Part shown: positions 1 to 8,462 of the stretch, piece after piece
Numbering within the stretch: position 1 is the stretch's first letter
Layout: every line of letters starts with the position of its first letter
NCBI RefSeq assembly: GCF_011067745.1
Contig: NZ_JAAMPJ010000001.1
Location: 730,829 to 794,828, forward strand
Source: Lentzea alba
Lineage (GTDB): Bacteria > Actinomycetota > Actinomycetes > Mycobacteriales > Pseudonocardiaceae
DNA length: 64,000 nt
Direction of reading: 5' to 3'
Program-made: the position numbers and the translations under genes
Notes under the pieces: model-generated
What the model was told of the DNA's origin: nothing
Seen by the model: the letters and a program-made list of their open reading frames with translations, nothing else
The model's database searches: none

Positions 1-1
1 G

Positions 2-1213
2 TTCGTCGTGGAAGCCGACGCCGAGGGCATCACCGTCGAGAACCGCAACGCGTTCATGGGCCTGCGTGGCCTGGAGAACGGCGTCACGAGGTTCCACAAC
101 GTCCGAGTGCCCAAGAAGAACGTGATCGGCAAGGAGGGCGCCGGCCTCAAGATCGCCCTGGCCACCCTGAACACCGGCCGCCTCAGCCTCCCCGCCCTCT
201 GCGCCGGCAGCGCCAAGTGGTGCCTCAAGATCGCCCGCGAATGGTCCACCGAACGCATCCAGTGGGGCCTCCCGGTCGGCAAGCACGAGGCCATCGCCGG
301 GAAGATCGCCTACATCGCCGCGACGGCCTACGCGCTGGAAGCCGTCCTGGACCTCAGTTCCGAGCTCGCGGACGCCGGCAGCCACGACATCCGCATCGAG
401 GCCGCGCTGGCCAAGCTCTACGCGAGCGAGAAGGCCTGGCTGGTCGCCGACGAACTCGTCCAGGTGCGCGGCGGGCGCGGTTACGAAACAGCGGAAAGCC
501 AGGCAGCGCGCGGAGAACGCGGCATCGCGGCCGAGCAGGTCCTGCGCGACCTCCGGATCAACCGGATCTTCGAAGGCTCGACGGAGATCATGCACCTGTT
601 GATCGCCCGTGAAGCCGTCGACGCGCACCTGTCGGTGGCCGGCGACATCATCGACCCGGACGCCGACCGGCAGAAGAAGATGAAGGCCGCGGCGAAAGCA
701 GGAGGGTTCTACGCCAAGTGGCTGCCGACGCTCGTGGTCGGCAAGGGGCAGAGTCCGGCCGGTTACACGGAGTTCGGGCCGCTCGCGAAGCACCTGCGGT
801 TCGTCGAACGGTCGGCGCGCAAGCTGGCGCGGCAGACGTTCTACGCGATGTCGCGGTGGCAGGGGAAGATGGAGCGCAAGCAGCGGTTCCTCAGCCGGAT
901 CGTGGACATCGGCGCCGAGCTGTTCGCGATCAGTGCCGCCTGCGTGCGGGCCGCGCAGGACAAGAACCCGAACTCACAGGTGCTCGCGGACGCGTTCGCC
1001 AAGCAGGCGCGGATCCGGGTCGACGAGCTGTTCGAGAAGCTGTGGACGAACACCGACGACAGCGACGTGCTGCTGGCCAAGCAGGTCATGGACGGCGACT
1101 ACACGTGGCTTGAGCAGGGCGTGGTCGACGCGTCCATCCCGGGGCGGTGGATCGCGGACTCGGCTCATCGCGAGTCGACGGCGACGAACGTGCACCGGCC
1201 CACGCCCCGTTAG
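2..1213 (+). CDS. Acyl-CoA dehydrogenase, VLCAD-like (5' truncated by window edge)
   Basis: C-terminal part of an FAD-dependent acyl-CoA dehydrogenase, which would oxidise acyl-CoA to trans-2-enoyl-CoA in beta-oxidation or a related catabolic path. The frame is open to the left edge, so the N-terminal and part of the beta-barrel domain are missing. Visible marks are the end of the middle domain (RVPKKNVIGKEGAGLKIAL), the RGGRGYE segment of the all-helical FAD domain, and IFEGSTEIMHL, whose Glu aligns with the catalytic base in MCAD-type enzymes. About 190 residues follow this motif, a C-terminal extension like that of VLCAD/ACAD9-type dehydrogenases. It is followed by two hairpins and faces the ROK gene convergently. 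Family assignment is firm; the substrate is unknown. Confidence 0.9.
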   Translation, partial: FVVEADAEGITVENRNAFMGLRGLENGVTRFHNVRVPKKNVIGKEGAGLKIALATLNTGRLSLPALCAGSAKWCLKIAREWSTERIQWGLPVGKHEAIAGKIAYIAATAYALEAVLDLSSELADAGSHDIRIEAALAKLYASEKAWLVADELVQVRGGRGYETAESQAARGERGIAAEQVLRDLRINRIFEGSTEIMHLLIAREAVDAHLSVAGDIIDPDADRQKKMKAAAKAGGFYAKWLPTLVVGKGQSPAGYTEFGPLAKHLRFVERSARKLARQTFYAMSRWQGKMERKQRFLSRIVDIGAELFAISAACVRAAQDKNPNSQVLADAFAKQARIRVDELFEKLWTNTDDSDVLLAKQVMDGDYTWLEQGVVDASIPGRWIADSAHRESTATNVHRPTPR

Positions 1214-1239
1214 TGGCGTGTCGCTGCTAGGCCGTTGAC

Positions 1240-1284
1240 TGCACTGGGCAGGCTGATGGTGCGGGCGCGGCACTGCCCAGTGCA
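1240..1284. terminator. Perfect 11-bp inverted repeat between convergent genes
   Basis: TGCACTGGGCA at 1240-1250 is repeated inverted at 1274-1284 with a 23-base loop. It sits 26 bases after the acyl-CoA dehydrogenase stop, between convergent genes. The long loop and lack of a U-run make a protein-binding site equally possible. Confidence 0.35.
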
Positions 1285-1288
1285 CGGC

Positions 1289-1323
1289 CGGTAGGGGGCT
1301 ACGTCCCCCGCATCCCCCTACCG
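1289..1323. terminator. 10-bp GC-rich hairpin, probable bidirectional terminator
   Basis: CGGTAGGGGG at 1289-1298 pairs perfectly with CCCCCTACCG at 1314-1323, loop 15 bases. It lies just beyond the preceding inverted repeat and before the 3' end of the ROK gene at 1449. No clear T-run on either side, as is common in actinomycetes. Confidence 0.45.
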
Positions 1324-1448
1324 ACTCCCCTTGCAACGGAAGGACACAACACCCTCCAGGAGGAGGTGCCGGTAACGCTAAGCCACAAATCACCGTTCAC
1401 AGATACGACATATGAGTGAATTACCAGGTGAGGTCTGCTCAACTACTC

Positions 1449-2618
1449 TCAGAGAGTAACTTCGAAGACCAATTCACGGGCCGCGTCCAGGCCCATCGCG
1501 AGGGCTCCGGAGAGCACCGCGCCGTCACCCAGCGCGCCGGCCACGATCGGTGGAGCCAGCGGGGTCATCGTCCGCAGCGCGGCCTCCAAAGGCGACAGCA
1601 GCAGGTCCACGTTCGACCCGACGCCGCCACCCAGCACGACCAGTTCAGGATCGACCACCGCGGACACCGCGGCCACCAGGAACGCGAGCCGTTCCGCCTC
1701 CACCCGCACGACTTCGAGTGCTTGTGCGCCACCGGATCGCGCTGCCGTGAACACCTCACGAGCCGAACGCGCCGGCAGTCCGCGCTCACGAGCCAGCGCC
1801 ACCACGGACTCCGCCGCGGCAGCGTCCTCGAACTGTCCACGTTGGACGTCCGTTGTGGACCTGCCGAACGGCAGGAAGCCGACCTCGCCCGCCGCCCCGT
1901 GCGCGCCGCGGAACAACACGCCGTCCACGACGATCCCCATGCCCACACCGGTTCCGACCGTCGCGCACACGAACACGCGTGCGTCGCGAGCCGCCCCGTA
2001 GACGTGCTCCCCCAACGCCGCCAGGTTGGCGTCGTTCTCCACGACCACGACCGGCCCGAGCGACGTCTCCAGCCCGTCCAGCACGCCGGCGGACTCCCAG
2101 CCCGGCAGGTTCGGCGCGTGCCGCACGACCCGTGAGCGCTGGTCGATGACACCGGGACTGCCGATCACCTTCACCACGACGTCGGCCAGAGCGAGCCCCG
2201 CGTCCGCCGCGGTGCGCGACGCCAGCTCGGTGACCGTGCGCACCAGCGTGGGGGCCGACCGGGCGCGGTTGCGCTCGTCCACGCGGGCCACCACCGACCC
2301 GCCCAGATCGGCGACGGCCGCCCGGATCCGTTCGCGGCCGATGTCGACGCCCAGCACGTATCCCGCGGCCGGGTTCGGTTCGTAGACCACGGCGGAACGG
2401 CCCGGACCCGACGTCGTACGGCCGATCGGACGTACCAGCGCGTGGCGTTCGAGATCGAGGAGAGCCTGTCCGACCGTCGGCTTGGACAACCCGGTGTCCT
2501 TGGCGATCTGCGGCCGCGTGGCGGCACCCAGACGGCGCAACCGATCCAGTACAGCGCGTTGGTTGAGCACGCGCATGCCCGCTGGTGTACCCACCTCTGG
2601 CGGCTTGCGGTCGGTCAC
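1449..2618 (-). CDS. ROK-family transcriptional repressor / sugar sensor
   Basis: 389 aa. Residues about 15-75 form a winged helix-turn-helix (NQRAVLDRLRRLGAATRPQI, then GLSKPTVGQALLDLE); the rest is a ROK sugar-kinase fold with the phosphate loop VLGVDIGRERIRAAV and the HGAAGEVGF segment. Such proteins bind DNA and release it on binding a sugar. The Cys-rich zinc motif that normally follows HxxGE(x)GH in ROK proteins (CxCGxxGCxE) is absent here; the corresponding stretch is FGRSTTDVQRGQFED without any Cys. It starts with GTG at 2618 without a clear ribosome site; ATG at 2576 is an alternative. It is divergent from the GH92 gene, which it probably controls through the palindrome in the shared spacer. 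Confidence 0.88.
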   Translation of the reverse strand: MTDRKPPEVGTPAGMRVLNQRAVLDRLRRLGAATRPQIAKDTGLSKPTVGQALLDLERHALVRPIGRTTSGPGRSAVVYEPNPAAGYVLGVDIGRERIRAAVADLGGSVVARVDERNRARSAPTLVRTVTELASRTAADAGLALADVVVKVIGSPGVIDQRSRVVRHAPNLPGWESAGVLDGLETSLGPVVVVENDANLAALGEHVYGAARDARVFVCATVGTGVGMGIVVDGVLFRGAHGAAGEVGFLPFGRSTTDVQRGQFEDAAAAESVVALARERGLPARSAREVFTAARSGGAQALEVVRVEAERLAFLVAAVSAVVDPELVVLGGGVGSNVDLLLSPLEAALRTMTPLAPPIVAGALGDGAVLSGALAMGLDAARELVFEVTL

Positions 2619-2630
2619 CGATCGAGTCTA

Positions 2631-2666
2631 GGTCTTGACCAATGGTCCACGCGCGCGACTGTTGAT
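2631..2666 (+). promoter_or_regulatory. Candidate operator/promoter between ROK gene and GH92 gene
   Basis: GACCA-A-TGGTC (2637-2647) is a perfect 5-1-5 palindrome overlapping a -35-like TTGACC (2635-2640), with AT-containing GTTGAT about 20 bases on. Its place in the divergent spacer fits an autoregulatory ROK operator. The assignment rests on position and symmetry only. Confidence 0.4.
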
Positions 2667-2769
2667 AGGACAGGTTCGAAGACAGTTTCCGTTCGATCCC
2701 TTGACAACGATGTCAGCTGCCGAAACGCTCCCACGCGAACGGGGCAGGTCAGGCGGCGGAAGGGTTGCA

Positions 2770-5700
2770 ATGAGGCAACTGGGGCAAAGACGAACCAGGA
2801 CTCTGTTGAGCGTTGCGATCACTGCGACACTGGTGTGCGGCGTCACCAACGGCCACGCGGCCGCCGCACCAGAGGAGTCAGGCGTGGGCTTTTCGTCGTC
2901 CTTTGAGGACGGTCAACCGCAACCGTCGTGGGCGAACACGGTCGAGACCGATGCAGCCGGCAAACCGAAGTCGGCGGGCGTGACGGGTTCGAACGGCACG
3001 GACATCCCCGGCAACGTGTCCGAGAAGGTGCTCGAGGTCCAGGCCAACGGCGAGTACGAGGAATCCAACGAGGTGAAGGAAAACCTCGTCGACGGCAGCA
3101 TCAACACCAAGTGGCTGGTCTTCGCCACCACCGGCTGGGCGACGTTCCGGTTCCCCCAGCCGCAGATGATCAGGAAGTACTCGCTCACGTCGGCCAACGA
3201 CGAGCCGGGACGCGACCCGAAGAACTGGACCCTGCAGGGCTCCGCCAACGGCACGGACTGGACCGTGCTCGACACCCGCACCGGTGAGACGTTCGCCGAG
3301 CGCCTGCACACCAAGATCTACGACATCGCGGCGCCGCAGGAGTACGCGCACTACAAGCTGGACATCACGCTCAACAACGGCTCCACCAACATCGTGCAGC
3401 TGGCCGAAGTGCAGCTCTCCGACGGATCCGACAACCCTCCGCCGCCGAACATGCGCAGCGCCCCCGGCAAGGGCCCGACGACCGGCTACACGTCGAAGTC
3501 CCGCGTCGGCTGGACGGGCGTGCGGGCGTTCCGGGCACAGGGCCGGCACCTCGCGGAGGGCCGGGGCTACAGCTACAACAAGGTGTTCGACGTCGACATC
3601 CCCGTCAAGCCGAACACCGAGCTGTCGTACCTGATCTTCCCGGACTTCGTGACCGACAACCTGAACTACCCGAGCACGTACTCGTCGGTGGACCTGGCGT
3701 TCTCCGACGGGACGTATCTGAGCGACCTCAAGGCGGTCGACCAGCACGGCGCGGTGCTGTCGCCACAGGGCCAGGGCGCGGGCAAGTTCCTGTACGCCAA
3801 CCAGTGGAACAAGGTGGCGTCCACGATCGGCACGGTCGCGGCCGGCAAGACGATCAAGCGGATCCTCGTCGCCTACGACGGCCCCAAGGGCCCGACGGAG
3901 TTCGGTGCCTGGTACGACGACATCAAGATCGGCGATGTCGTGCACAAGCAGTACGCGAAGCCGTCGGACTACGTGCTGACCACGCGCGGCACGAACTCGA
4001 ACGGCACGTTCTCCCGGGGCAACAACTTCCCGGCGACCGCGGTGCCGCACGGCTTCAACTTCTGGACGCCGATGACCAACGCGGGCTCGGCGAGCTGGCT
4101 GTACGAGTACCAGCAGCGCAACAACGCGCAGAACCTCCCGACGCTGCAGGCGTTCACCGCGTCGCACGAGCCGAGCCCGTGGATGGGTGACCGGCAGACG
4201 TTCCAGGTGATGCCGTCGGACAAGGCCCCGACGCAGGACCGCGCGCTGCGGGCGCTGCCGTTCAAGCACGACAACGAGATCGCGAAGGCGCACTACTACG
4301 GCGTGACCTTCGAGAACGGCTTGAAGACCGAGATCGCGCCGACCGACCACGCGGCGGCCTTCCGGTTCACGTTCACCGACGGCGCGCAGAAGAACCTGGT
4401 GTTCGACAACGTCAACAACTCCGGCGGCCTCACGCTGGACGCGGCGAACGGTGTCGTCACGGGCTTCTCGGACGTGCGGATCGGGTCCGCGGGCACGACC
4501 CGGTTGTTCGTCTACGGCAAGGTCGACAAGCCGGTGACGGCGAGCGGCAAGCTCTCCGGCTTCGGCCGCGACAACGTCGGCGGCTACTTCTCGTTCGGTG
4601 ACAAGACCGTCGAGCTGCGGATCGCCACCTCGTTGATCTCGGTCGACCAGGCGAAGTCGAACCTGGACCAGGAGATCAAGCCCTCGGACTCCTTCGACGC
4701 CGTGCGCGACCGCGCGCAGGCCGCGTGGGACAAGATCCTCGGCATCATCTCCGTGGAGGGCGCCTCCGAGGACCAGCTGATCACGCTGTACTCCAACATG
4801 TACCGGCTCTACCTGTACCCGAACTCGGGTTACGAGAAGGTCGGCGACAAGCTGCGGTACGCGTCCCCGGTGTCGCCGGCGGTCGGTGAGAACACGCCGA
4901 CGAAGACCGGCGCGAAGATCGTGGACGGCAAGATCTACGTCAACAACGGCTTCTGGGACACCTACCGCACCACCTGGCCCGCCTACAGCCTCTTCACCCC
5001 GTCCAAGGCGGGCGAGATGGCCGACGGCTTCGTCGAGCAGTACCGGGAGGGCGGCTGGGTGTCGCGCTGGTCCTCCCCCGGTTACGCGGACCTGATGACC
5101 GGCACGAGCTCCGACGTGGCGTTCGCGGACGCGTATTTGAAGGGCGTCAACAACTTCGACATCAAGGCCGCCTACGACGCGGCGGTGAAGAACGCGTCCG
5201 TGCTGCCGCCGAACAGCGCGGTCGGCCGCAAGGGCATGGACCGGTCGATCTTCCTCGGCTGGACCGGCCACGACCAGATGGAACACGAGGCGTGGTCGTG
5301 GGCGATCGAGGGTTACCTCAACGACTTCGGCATCGCGTCGATGGCGAAGTCGCTGCACGAGAAGACTGGTGAGAAGCGGTACCTGGAAGAGCACGAGTAC
5401 TTCCTCAACCGCGCCCAGAACTACGTGCTGACGTTCGACCAGCGGATCGGCTTCTTCCAGGGCCGCAACACCGACGGCTCGTGGCGCGTCGAGGACCCGG
5501 CGAAGTACAACCCGCAGGACTGGCGCTACGACTACACCGAGACGAACGGCTGGAACATGGCGTTCACGGTGCCGCACGACGGACAGGGCCTCGCGAACCT
5601 GTACGGCGGGCGGGACAAGCTGGCCGCCAAGCTCGACTCGTTCTTCACGACGCCGGAGACCGCGAAGTTCCCCGGCGGCTACGGCGGCGTGATCCACGAG

Positions 5701-7002
5701 ATGGTCGAGGCGCGGGACGTGCGGATGGGCCAGTACGGCCACTCCAACCAGCCGTCGCACCACATCGCCTACATGTACAACTACGCGGGCAAGCCCTCGG
5801 GCACCCAGGAGAAGGTGCGCGAGATCCTGTCGCGCCTGTACGTGGGCTCGGAGCAGGGCCAGGGCTACGCCGGTGACGAGGACAACGGCGAGATGTCCGC
5901 GTGGTTCCTGTTCTCGTCGCTGGGCTTCTACCCGCTGCAGATGGGCAAGCCGGCCTACGCGATCGGTTCGCCGCTGTTCAAGAAGGCGACGGTGTCGCTG
6001 GAGAACGGCAAGAAGCTCGTCATCAACGCACCGAAGAACAGCGCGAAGAACATCTACGTGCAGGGCGTGAAGGTCAACGGCAAGACGTGGAACAAGACGT
6101 CGCTGCCGCACGACGTGCTCGCGGCCGGTGCCACGATCGACTTCGACATGGGCCCCCAGCCGTCGGCGTGGGGCACGGGCGTGAACGACGTGCCGGACTC
6201 GATCACCAAGGGCGACGCGGTTCCGACGCCGCTGCGTGATGTCTCGGCCGGGGTAGGTGTCGGTGCGCTCGTGGACAACAACTCCACGACGTCCGCTGTG
6301 GTTCGTTCGTTCGACTTCAAGGCGGCGGACGCCAAGGAGAAGGCGGAGTTCTACACGCTGACCAACGCGAAGACGGGCAAGTCCCCGTCGTCGTGGGAGC
6401 TGAAGGCCTCCTACGACGGCAAGACGTGGGCGACCGTCGACAAGCGCTCCGGTGAGAACTTCCAGTGGCAGCAGTACACCCGGTCGTTCAAGATCGCCTC
6501 GCCGGGCCGCTACAACTTCTACCGGGTGGAGTTCTCGGAGGACGTCGCGCTGGCGGAGTTCGAGCTGCTGTCGAAGCCGCTGCCGGCGCCCACCACCACC
6601 GTGACGGGCACGGTCAACGGCCCGCTGCAGGTGAAGGGCGTGACCTATGTGGACGGTGCCACTATCAACGGTCCGGTGACCGTCGCCCGCGGCGCGACGC
6701 TGTACGTCTTCGGCGGCGAGATCAAGGGCCCGCTCTCCGCGGCGGACGCGGCCTCCGTGGTGCTCGTGGGCACGCGCGTGGGCGGCCCGGTGACGGTCCA
6801 CGGTTCGTCGACGGAAGCCGCCGTGGAGAACACCTCGGTCGGTGGCCCTGTGTCACTGACGTCGAACAAGACCAGGTCCGTCGTGGCCTTCTCGACCGTC
6901 GGCGGCCCGCTGTCCTGCACGGGCAACAACCCGGAGCCGTCGAACAACGGCTTCGCGAACGACGTGAAGGGGCCGAAGGCAGGACAGTGCACTGCTCTGT
7001 AG
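2770..7002 (+). CDS. Secreted multidomain GH92 enzyme (alpha-mannosidase family) with Gln at the catalytic-acid position
   Basis: 1410 aa. The ATG at 2770 has GGAAGGG upstream and opens a Sec signal peptide (MRQLGQRRTRTLLSVAITAT, cleavage near HAAAAP). Order: discoidin-like F5/8C module (about residues 60-185), GH92 N-terminal beta domain, (alpha/alpha)6 catalytic domain with DTYRTTWPAYSL, GHSNQPSHHIAYMYNYAG and GDEDNGEMSAW, a second discoidin-like module (about 1160-1270), and a C-terminal stretch of about seven short repeats such as INGPVTV and VGGPVTV, probably a beta-helix. The two Asp that act as base are present (D1036, D1038). The motif normally read as NEPSHH has Gln994 instead of Glu, the residue serving as general acid in GH92 mannosidases. 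This suggests a substrate whose leaving group needs no acid, such as mannose-1-phosphate linkages. Divergent from a ROK regulator. Confidence 0.92.
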   Translation: MRQLGQRRTRTLLSVAITATLVCGVTNGHAAAAPEESGVGFSSSFEDGQPQPSWANTVETDAAGKPKSAGVTGSNGTDIPGNVSEKVLEVQANGEYEESNEVKENLVDGSINTKWLVFATTGWATFRFPQPQMIRKYSLTSANDEPGRDPKNWTLQGSANGTDWTVLDTRTGETFAERLHTKIYDIAAPQEYAHYKLDITLNNGSTNIVQLAEVQLSDGSDNPPPPNMRSAPGKGPTTGYTSKSRVGWTGVRAFRAQGRHLAEGRGYSYNKVFDVDIPVKPNTELSYLIFPDFVTDNLNYPSTYSSVDLAFSDGTYLSDLKAVDQHGAVLSPQGQGAGKFLYANQWNKVASTIGTVAAGKTIKRILVAYDGPKGPTEFGAWYDDIKIGDVVHKQYAKPSDYVLTTRGTNSNGTFSRGNNFPATAVPHGFNFWTPMTNAGSASWLYEYQQRNNAQNLPTLQAFTASHEPSPWMGDRQTFQVMPSDKAPTQDRALRALPFKHDNEIAKAHYYGVTFENGLKTEIAPTDHAAAFRFTFTDGAQKNLVFDNVNNSGGLTLDAANGVVTGFSDVRIGSAGTTRLFVYGKVDKPVTASGKLSGFGRDNVGGYFSFGDKTVELRIATSLISVDQAKSNLDQEIKPSDSFDAVRDRAQAAWDKILGIISVEGASEDQLITLYSNMYRLYLYPNSGYEKVGDKLRYASPVSPAVGENTPTKTGAKIVDGKIYVNNGFWDTYRTTWPAYSLFTPSKAGEMADGFVEQYREGGWVSRWSSPGYADLMTGTSSDVAFADAYLKGVNNFDIKAAYDAAVKNASVLPPNSAVGRKGMDRSIFLGWTGHDQMEHEAWSWAIEGYLNDFGIASMAKSLHEKTGEKRYLEEHEYFLNRAQNYVLTFDQRIGFFQGRNTDGSWRVEDPAKYNPQDWRYDYTETNGWNMAFTVPHDGQGLANLYGGRDKLAAKLDSFFTTPETAKFPGGYGGVIHEMVEARDVRMGQYGHSNQPSHHIAYMYNYAGKPSGTQEKVREILSRLYVGSEQGQGYAGDEDNGEMSAWFLFSSLGFYPLQMGKPAYAIGSPLFKKATVSLENGKKLVINAPKNSAKNIYVQGVKVNGKTWNKTSLPHDVLAAGATIDFDMGPQPSAWGTGVNDVPDSITKGDAVPTPLRDVSAGVGVGALVDNNSTTSAVVRSFDFKAADAKEKAEFYTLTNAKTGKSPSSWELKASYDGKTWATVDKRSGENFQWQQYTRSFKIASPGRYNFYRVEFSEDVALAEFELLSKPLPAPTTTVTGTVNGPLQVKGVTYVDGATINGPVTVARGATLYVFGGEIKGPLSAADAASVVLVGTRVGGPVTVHGSSTEAAVENTSVGGPVSLTSNKTRSVVAFSTVGGPLSCTGNNPEPSNNGFANDVKGPKAGQCTAL

Positions 7003-7028
7003 TGACCAACTGATCTCGTACACACCGG

Positions 7029-7061
7029 AAAGGCCGCGTTCCGTCACGGAGCGCGGCCTTT
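7029..7061 (+). terminator. Rho-independent terminator of the GH92 gene
   Basis: AAAGGCCGCG (7029-7038) pairs with CGCGGCCTTT (7052-7061), with TCCG/CGGA extending the stem inside; TTTCTC follows. It begins 27 bases after the GH92 stop. Confidence 0.85.
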
Positions 7062-7261
7062 CTCATTCACCTGAAAGGATCTATCCCCTTCAGACATACT
7101 TCGATGAGATCTTGGCATTCATCTGCGGTGACTGGGAGGCTGTTGTGGTGCCGTTCGAGCGAGGCCGCGTCTGGGCCGCCGTGCCACCACCCCGCAAACC
7201 AGTTGTTCCGTCACGGACCGGCGCCCCGTCCACCAAGGACGTCATCCGCGACCTGCCCGCC

Positions 7262-8170
7262 TCACCACGAAAGCTCCCGGCACCGCTGCGCTGACGAGCC
7301 ACCCTCGACCTGCAGCGTCGCGTGCTCGATGTGGTACTTGCCGGCCAGCAACGACTGCGCGGCCTTGAGCACGCTCTCATGATCGGCGTCCTCAGCCGTC
7401 GCGAGGTGCGCCGAAGCCACCTCCATCCCGCTCGTGAGCGTCCACACGTGCAGGTCGTGCGCCTCCGTGACACCGGGAAGTTCGGTGAGAGCCTTCTGGA
7501 TCTCGGTGACGTCAAGGCGTTCCGGCGCGTGCTGGAACAGGATGTGCAACGCGTTCTTGGCCAGCCCGTACGTCCGCGGCAGCACCCACACACCGATCAG
7601 CACACCCATGATCGGGTCCGCGTACTTCCAACCCGTGGTGATCGTGACCAGCGCGGAGATCAGCACACCCACCGACCCGATGAGGTCAGCGAGCACCTCC
7701 AGGTACGCACCCTTGACGTTGATGCTGTCCTTGGCGCCTTCCTTGAGCACGCCGAAGCTGACGAGGTTCGCCACCAACCCCAAGCTCGCCGCGATCAGCA
7801 CCGGCCACCCGGGCACCTGCGGCGGGTCCTGAAACCGCCCGACCGCCTCGTAGATCACGTACCCGGCAACCCCGAACAACAACACCGCGTTGGCGAGCGC
7901 CGCCAGCACCTCGGCCCGGTAAAACCCGAACGTGCGGTTCTTGCCGGCCTTGGCTCGTTTGGCCACGAGGATCGCGGCCAGCGCCATCCCGATACCGAGC
8001 ACGTCGGTGAGCATGTGCGCGGCATCGGAGATCAGGGCCAGCGAGGACGTCGCGAACCCCACGACGAACTCGACCACCATGAAGACCGCGCCGATCCCGA
8101 ACGCGATCCACAGCTTGCCGGCGTGCTTCCCGCTCGCAGACACCGTTCCGTGCCCATGCCCGTGGCCCAT
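7262..8170 (-). CDS. Cation diffusion facilitator (CDF) metal exporter
   Basis: 302 aa, inner-membrane antiporter for Zn2+ or a similar divalent ion. His-rich N terminus MGHGHGHG; six membrane segments; metal-site motif SLALISDAAHMLTDV in TM2 and VLADLIGSVGV in TM5, each with the paired acidic/His ligands typical of the ZnT/CzcD group. The cytosolic C-terminal domain (VTEAHDLHVWTLTSG, KYHIEHATLQVE) has the usual His/Glu metal ligands. I chose the ATG at 8170 because a good -10 box ends ten bases upstream, which would place transcription start within a few bases of it; the ATG at 8182 lies inside that -10 box. Transcribed away from the tRNA-Arg gene. Confidence 0.93.
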   Translation of the reverse strand: MGHGHGHGTVSASGKHAGKLWIAFGIGAVFMVVEFVVGFATSSLALISDAAHMLTDVLGIGMALAAILVAKRAKAGKNRTFGFYRAEVLAALANAVLLFGVAGYVIYEAVGRFQDPPQVPGWPVLIAASLGLVANLVSFGVLKEGAKDSINVKGAYLEVLADLIGSVGVLISALVTITTGWKYADPIMGVLIGVWVLPRTYGLAKNALHILFQHAPERLDVTEIQKALTELPGVTEAHDLHVWTLTSGMEVASAHLATAEDADHESVLKAAQSLLAGKYHIEHATLQVEGGSSAQRCRELSW

Positions 8171-8179
8171 GTCCAGCAA

Positions 8180-8207
8180 CATATAGCGACATGCGCATGA
8201 GTGCAAT
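8180..8207 (-). promoter_or_regulatory. Promoter of the CDF gene with a 10-bp palindrome in the spacer
   Basis: On the minus strand: ATTGCA (8207-8202) as -35, 16-base spacer, TATATG (8185-8180) as -10. Inside the spacer lies CATGCGCATG (8190-8199), a perfect palindrome, well placed for a metal-responsive repressor. The start point would fall at about 8173, giving a leaderless or near-leaderless mRNA for the ATG at 8170. Confidence 0.5.
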
Positions 8208-8272
8208 CGGCGGCATTCCCGACCAGGCGCGGAGGTGACGGACACCACCTTCGGCCGTCCTGCCGGGGTCCG

Positions 8273-8303
8273 TGTCAAACGAGGCGCGAACGTGCGCTAG
8301 GAT
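8273..8303 (+). promoter_or_regulatory. Probable promoter of the tRNA-Arg gene
   Basis: TGTCAA (8273-8278) and TAGGAT (8298-8303), spacer 19 bases, 17 bases before the tRNA 5' end. A plausible housekeeping-type promoter, spacing slightly long. Confidence 0.4.
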
Positions 8304-8319
8304 CTTCCACGTAGCTACG

Positions 8320-8394
8320 GCCCCCGTAGCTCAGGGGATAGAGCACCGCCCTCCGGAGGCGGGTGCGCAGGTTCGAATCCTGCCGGGGGCACCA
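8320..8394 (+). tRNA. tRNA-Arg (anticodon CCG)
   Basis: Complete cloverleaf: acceptor GCCCCCG (8320-8326) with CGGGGGC (8384-8390); D arm GCTC/GAGC; anticodon stem CCGCC/GGCGG with loop CTCCGGA, anticodon CCG at 8353-8355 reading CGG; T stem GCAGG/CCTGC with loop TTCGAAT. Discriminator A at 8391 and an encoded CCA at 8392-8394. A hairpin terminator follows. No repeat of its 3' end, and hence no integrated element, was noticed nearby. Confidence 0.97.
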
Positions 8395-8431
8395 CGCAGG
8401 CCTGCTCACCACGAGCAGAGCGTTGCTTCGG

Positions 8432-8462
8432 AAGGGCCGCGACCGCCTCGGTCGCGGCCCTT
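8432..8462 (+). terminator. Terminator downstream of tRNA-Arg
   Basis: Perfect 14-bp stem AAGGGCCGCGACCG (8432-8445) with CGGTCGCGGCCCTT (8449-8462), 3-base loop, ending in TTTCT. Confidence 0.9.

Noticed and set aside
2878..6801. 1307-codon open frame on the minus strand opposite the GH92 gene
   Set aside because: Arg/Val/His-rich composition typical of the antisense of high-GC codons; no start, signal or family motif, while the plus strand has GH92 motifs throughout.
7090..7261. Short frames after the GH92 terminator (51-60 codons, both strands)
   Set aside because: No ribosome site, start or motif; partly antisense to the end of the CDF gene.
8384..8394. tRNA-Arg 3' end as attachment site of an integrated element
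   Set aside because: No integrase gene and no second copy of the tRNA end in the following 20 kb; an intact terminator follows directly.
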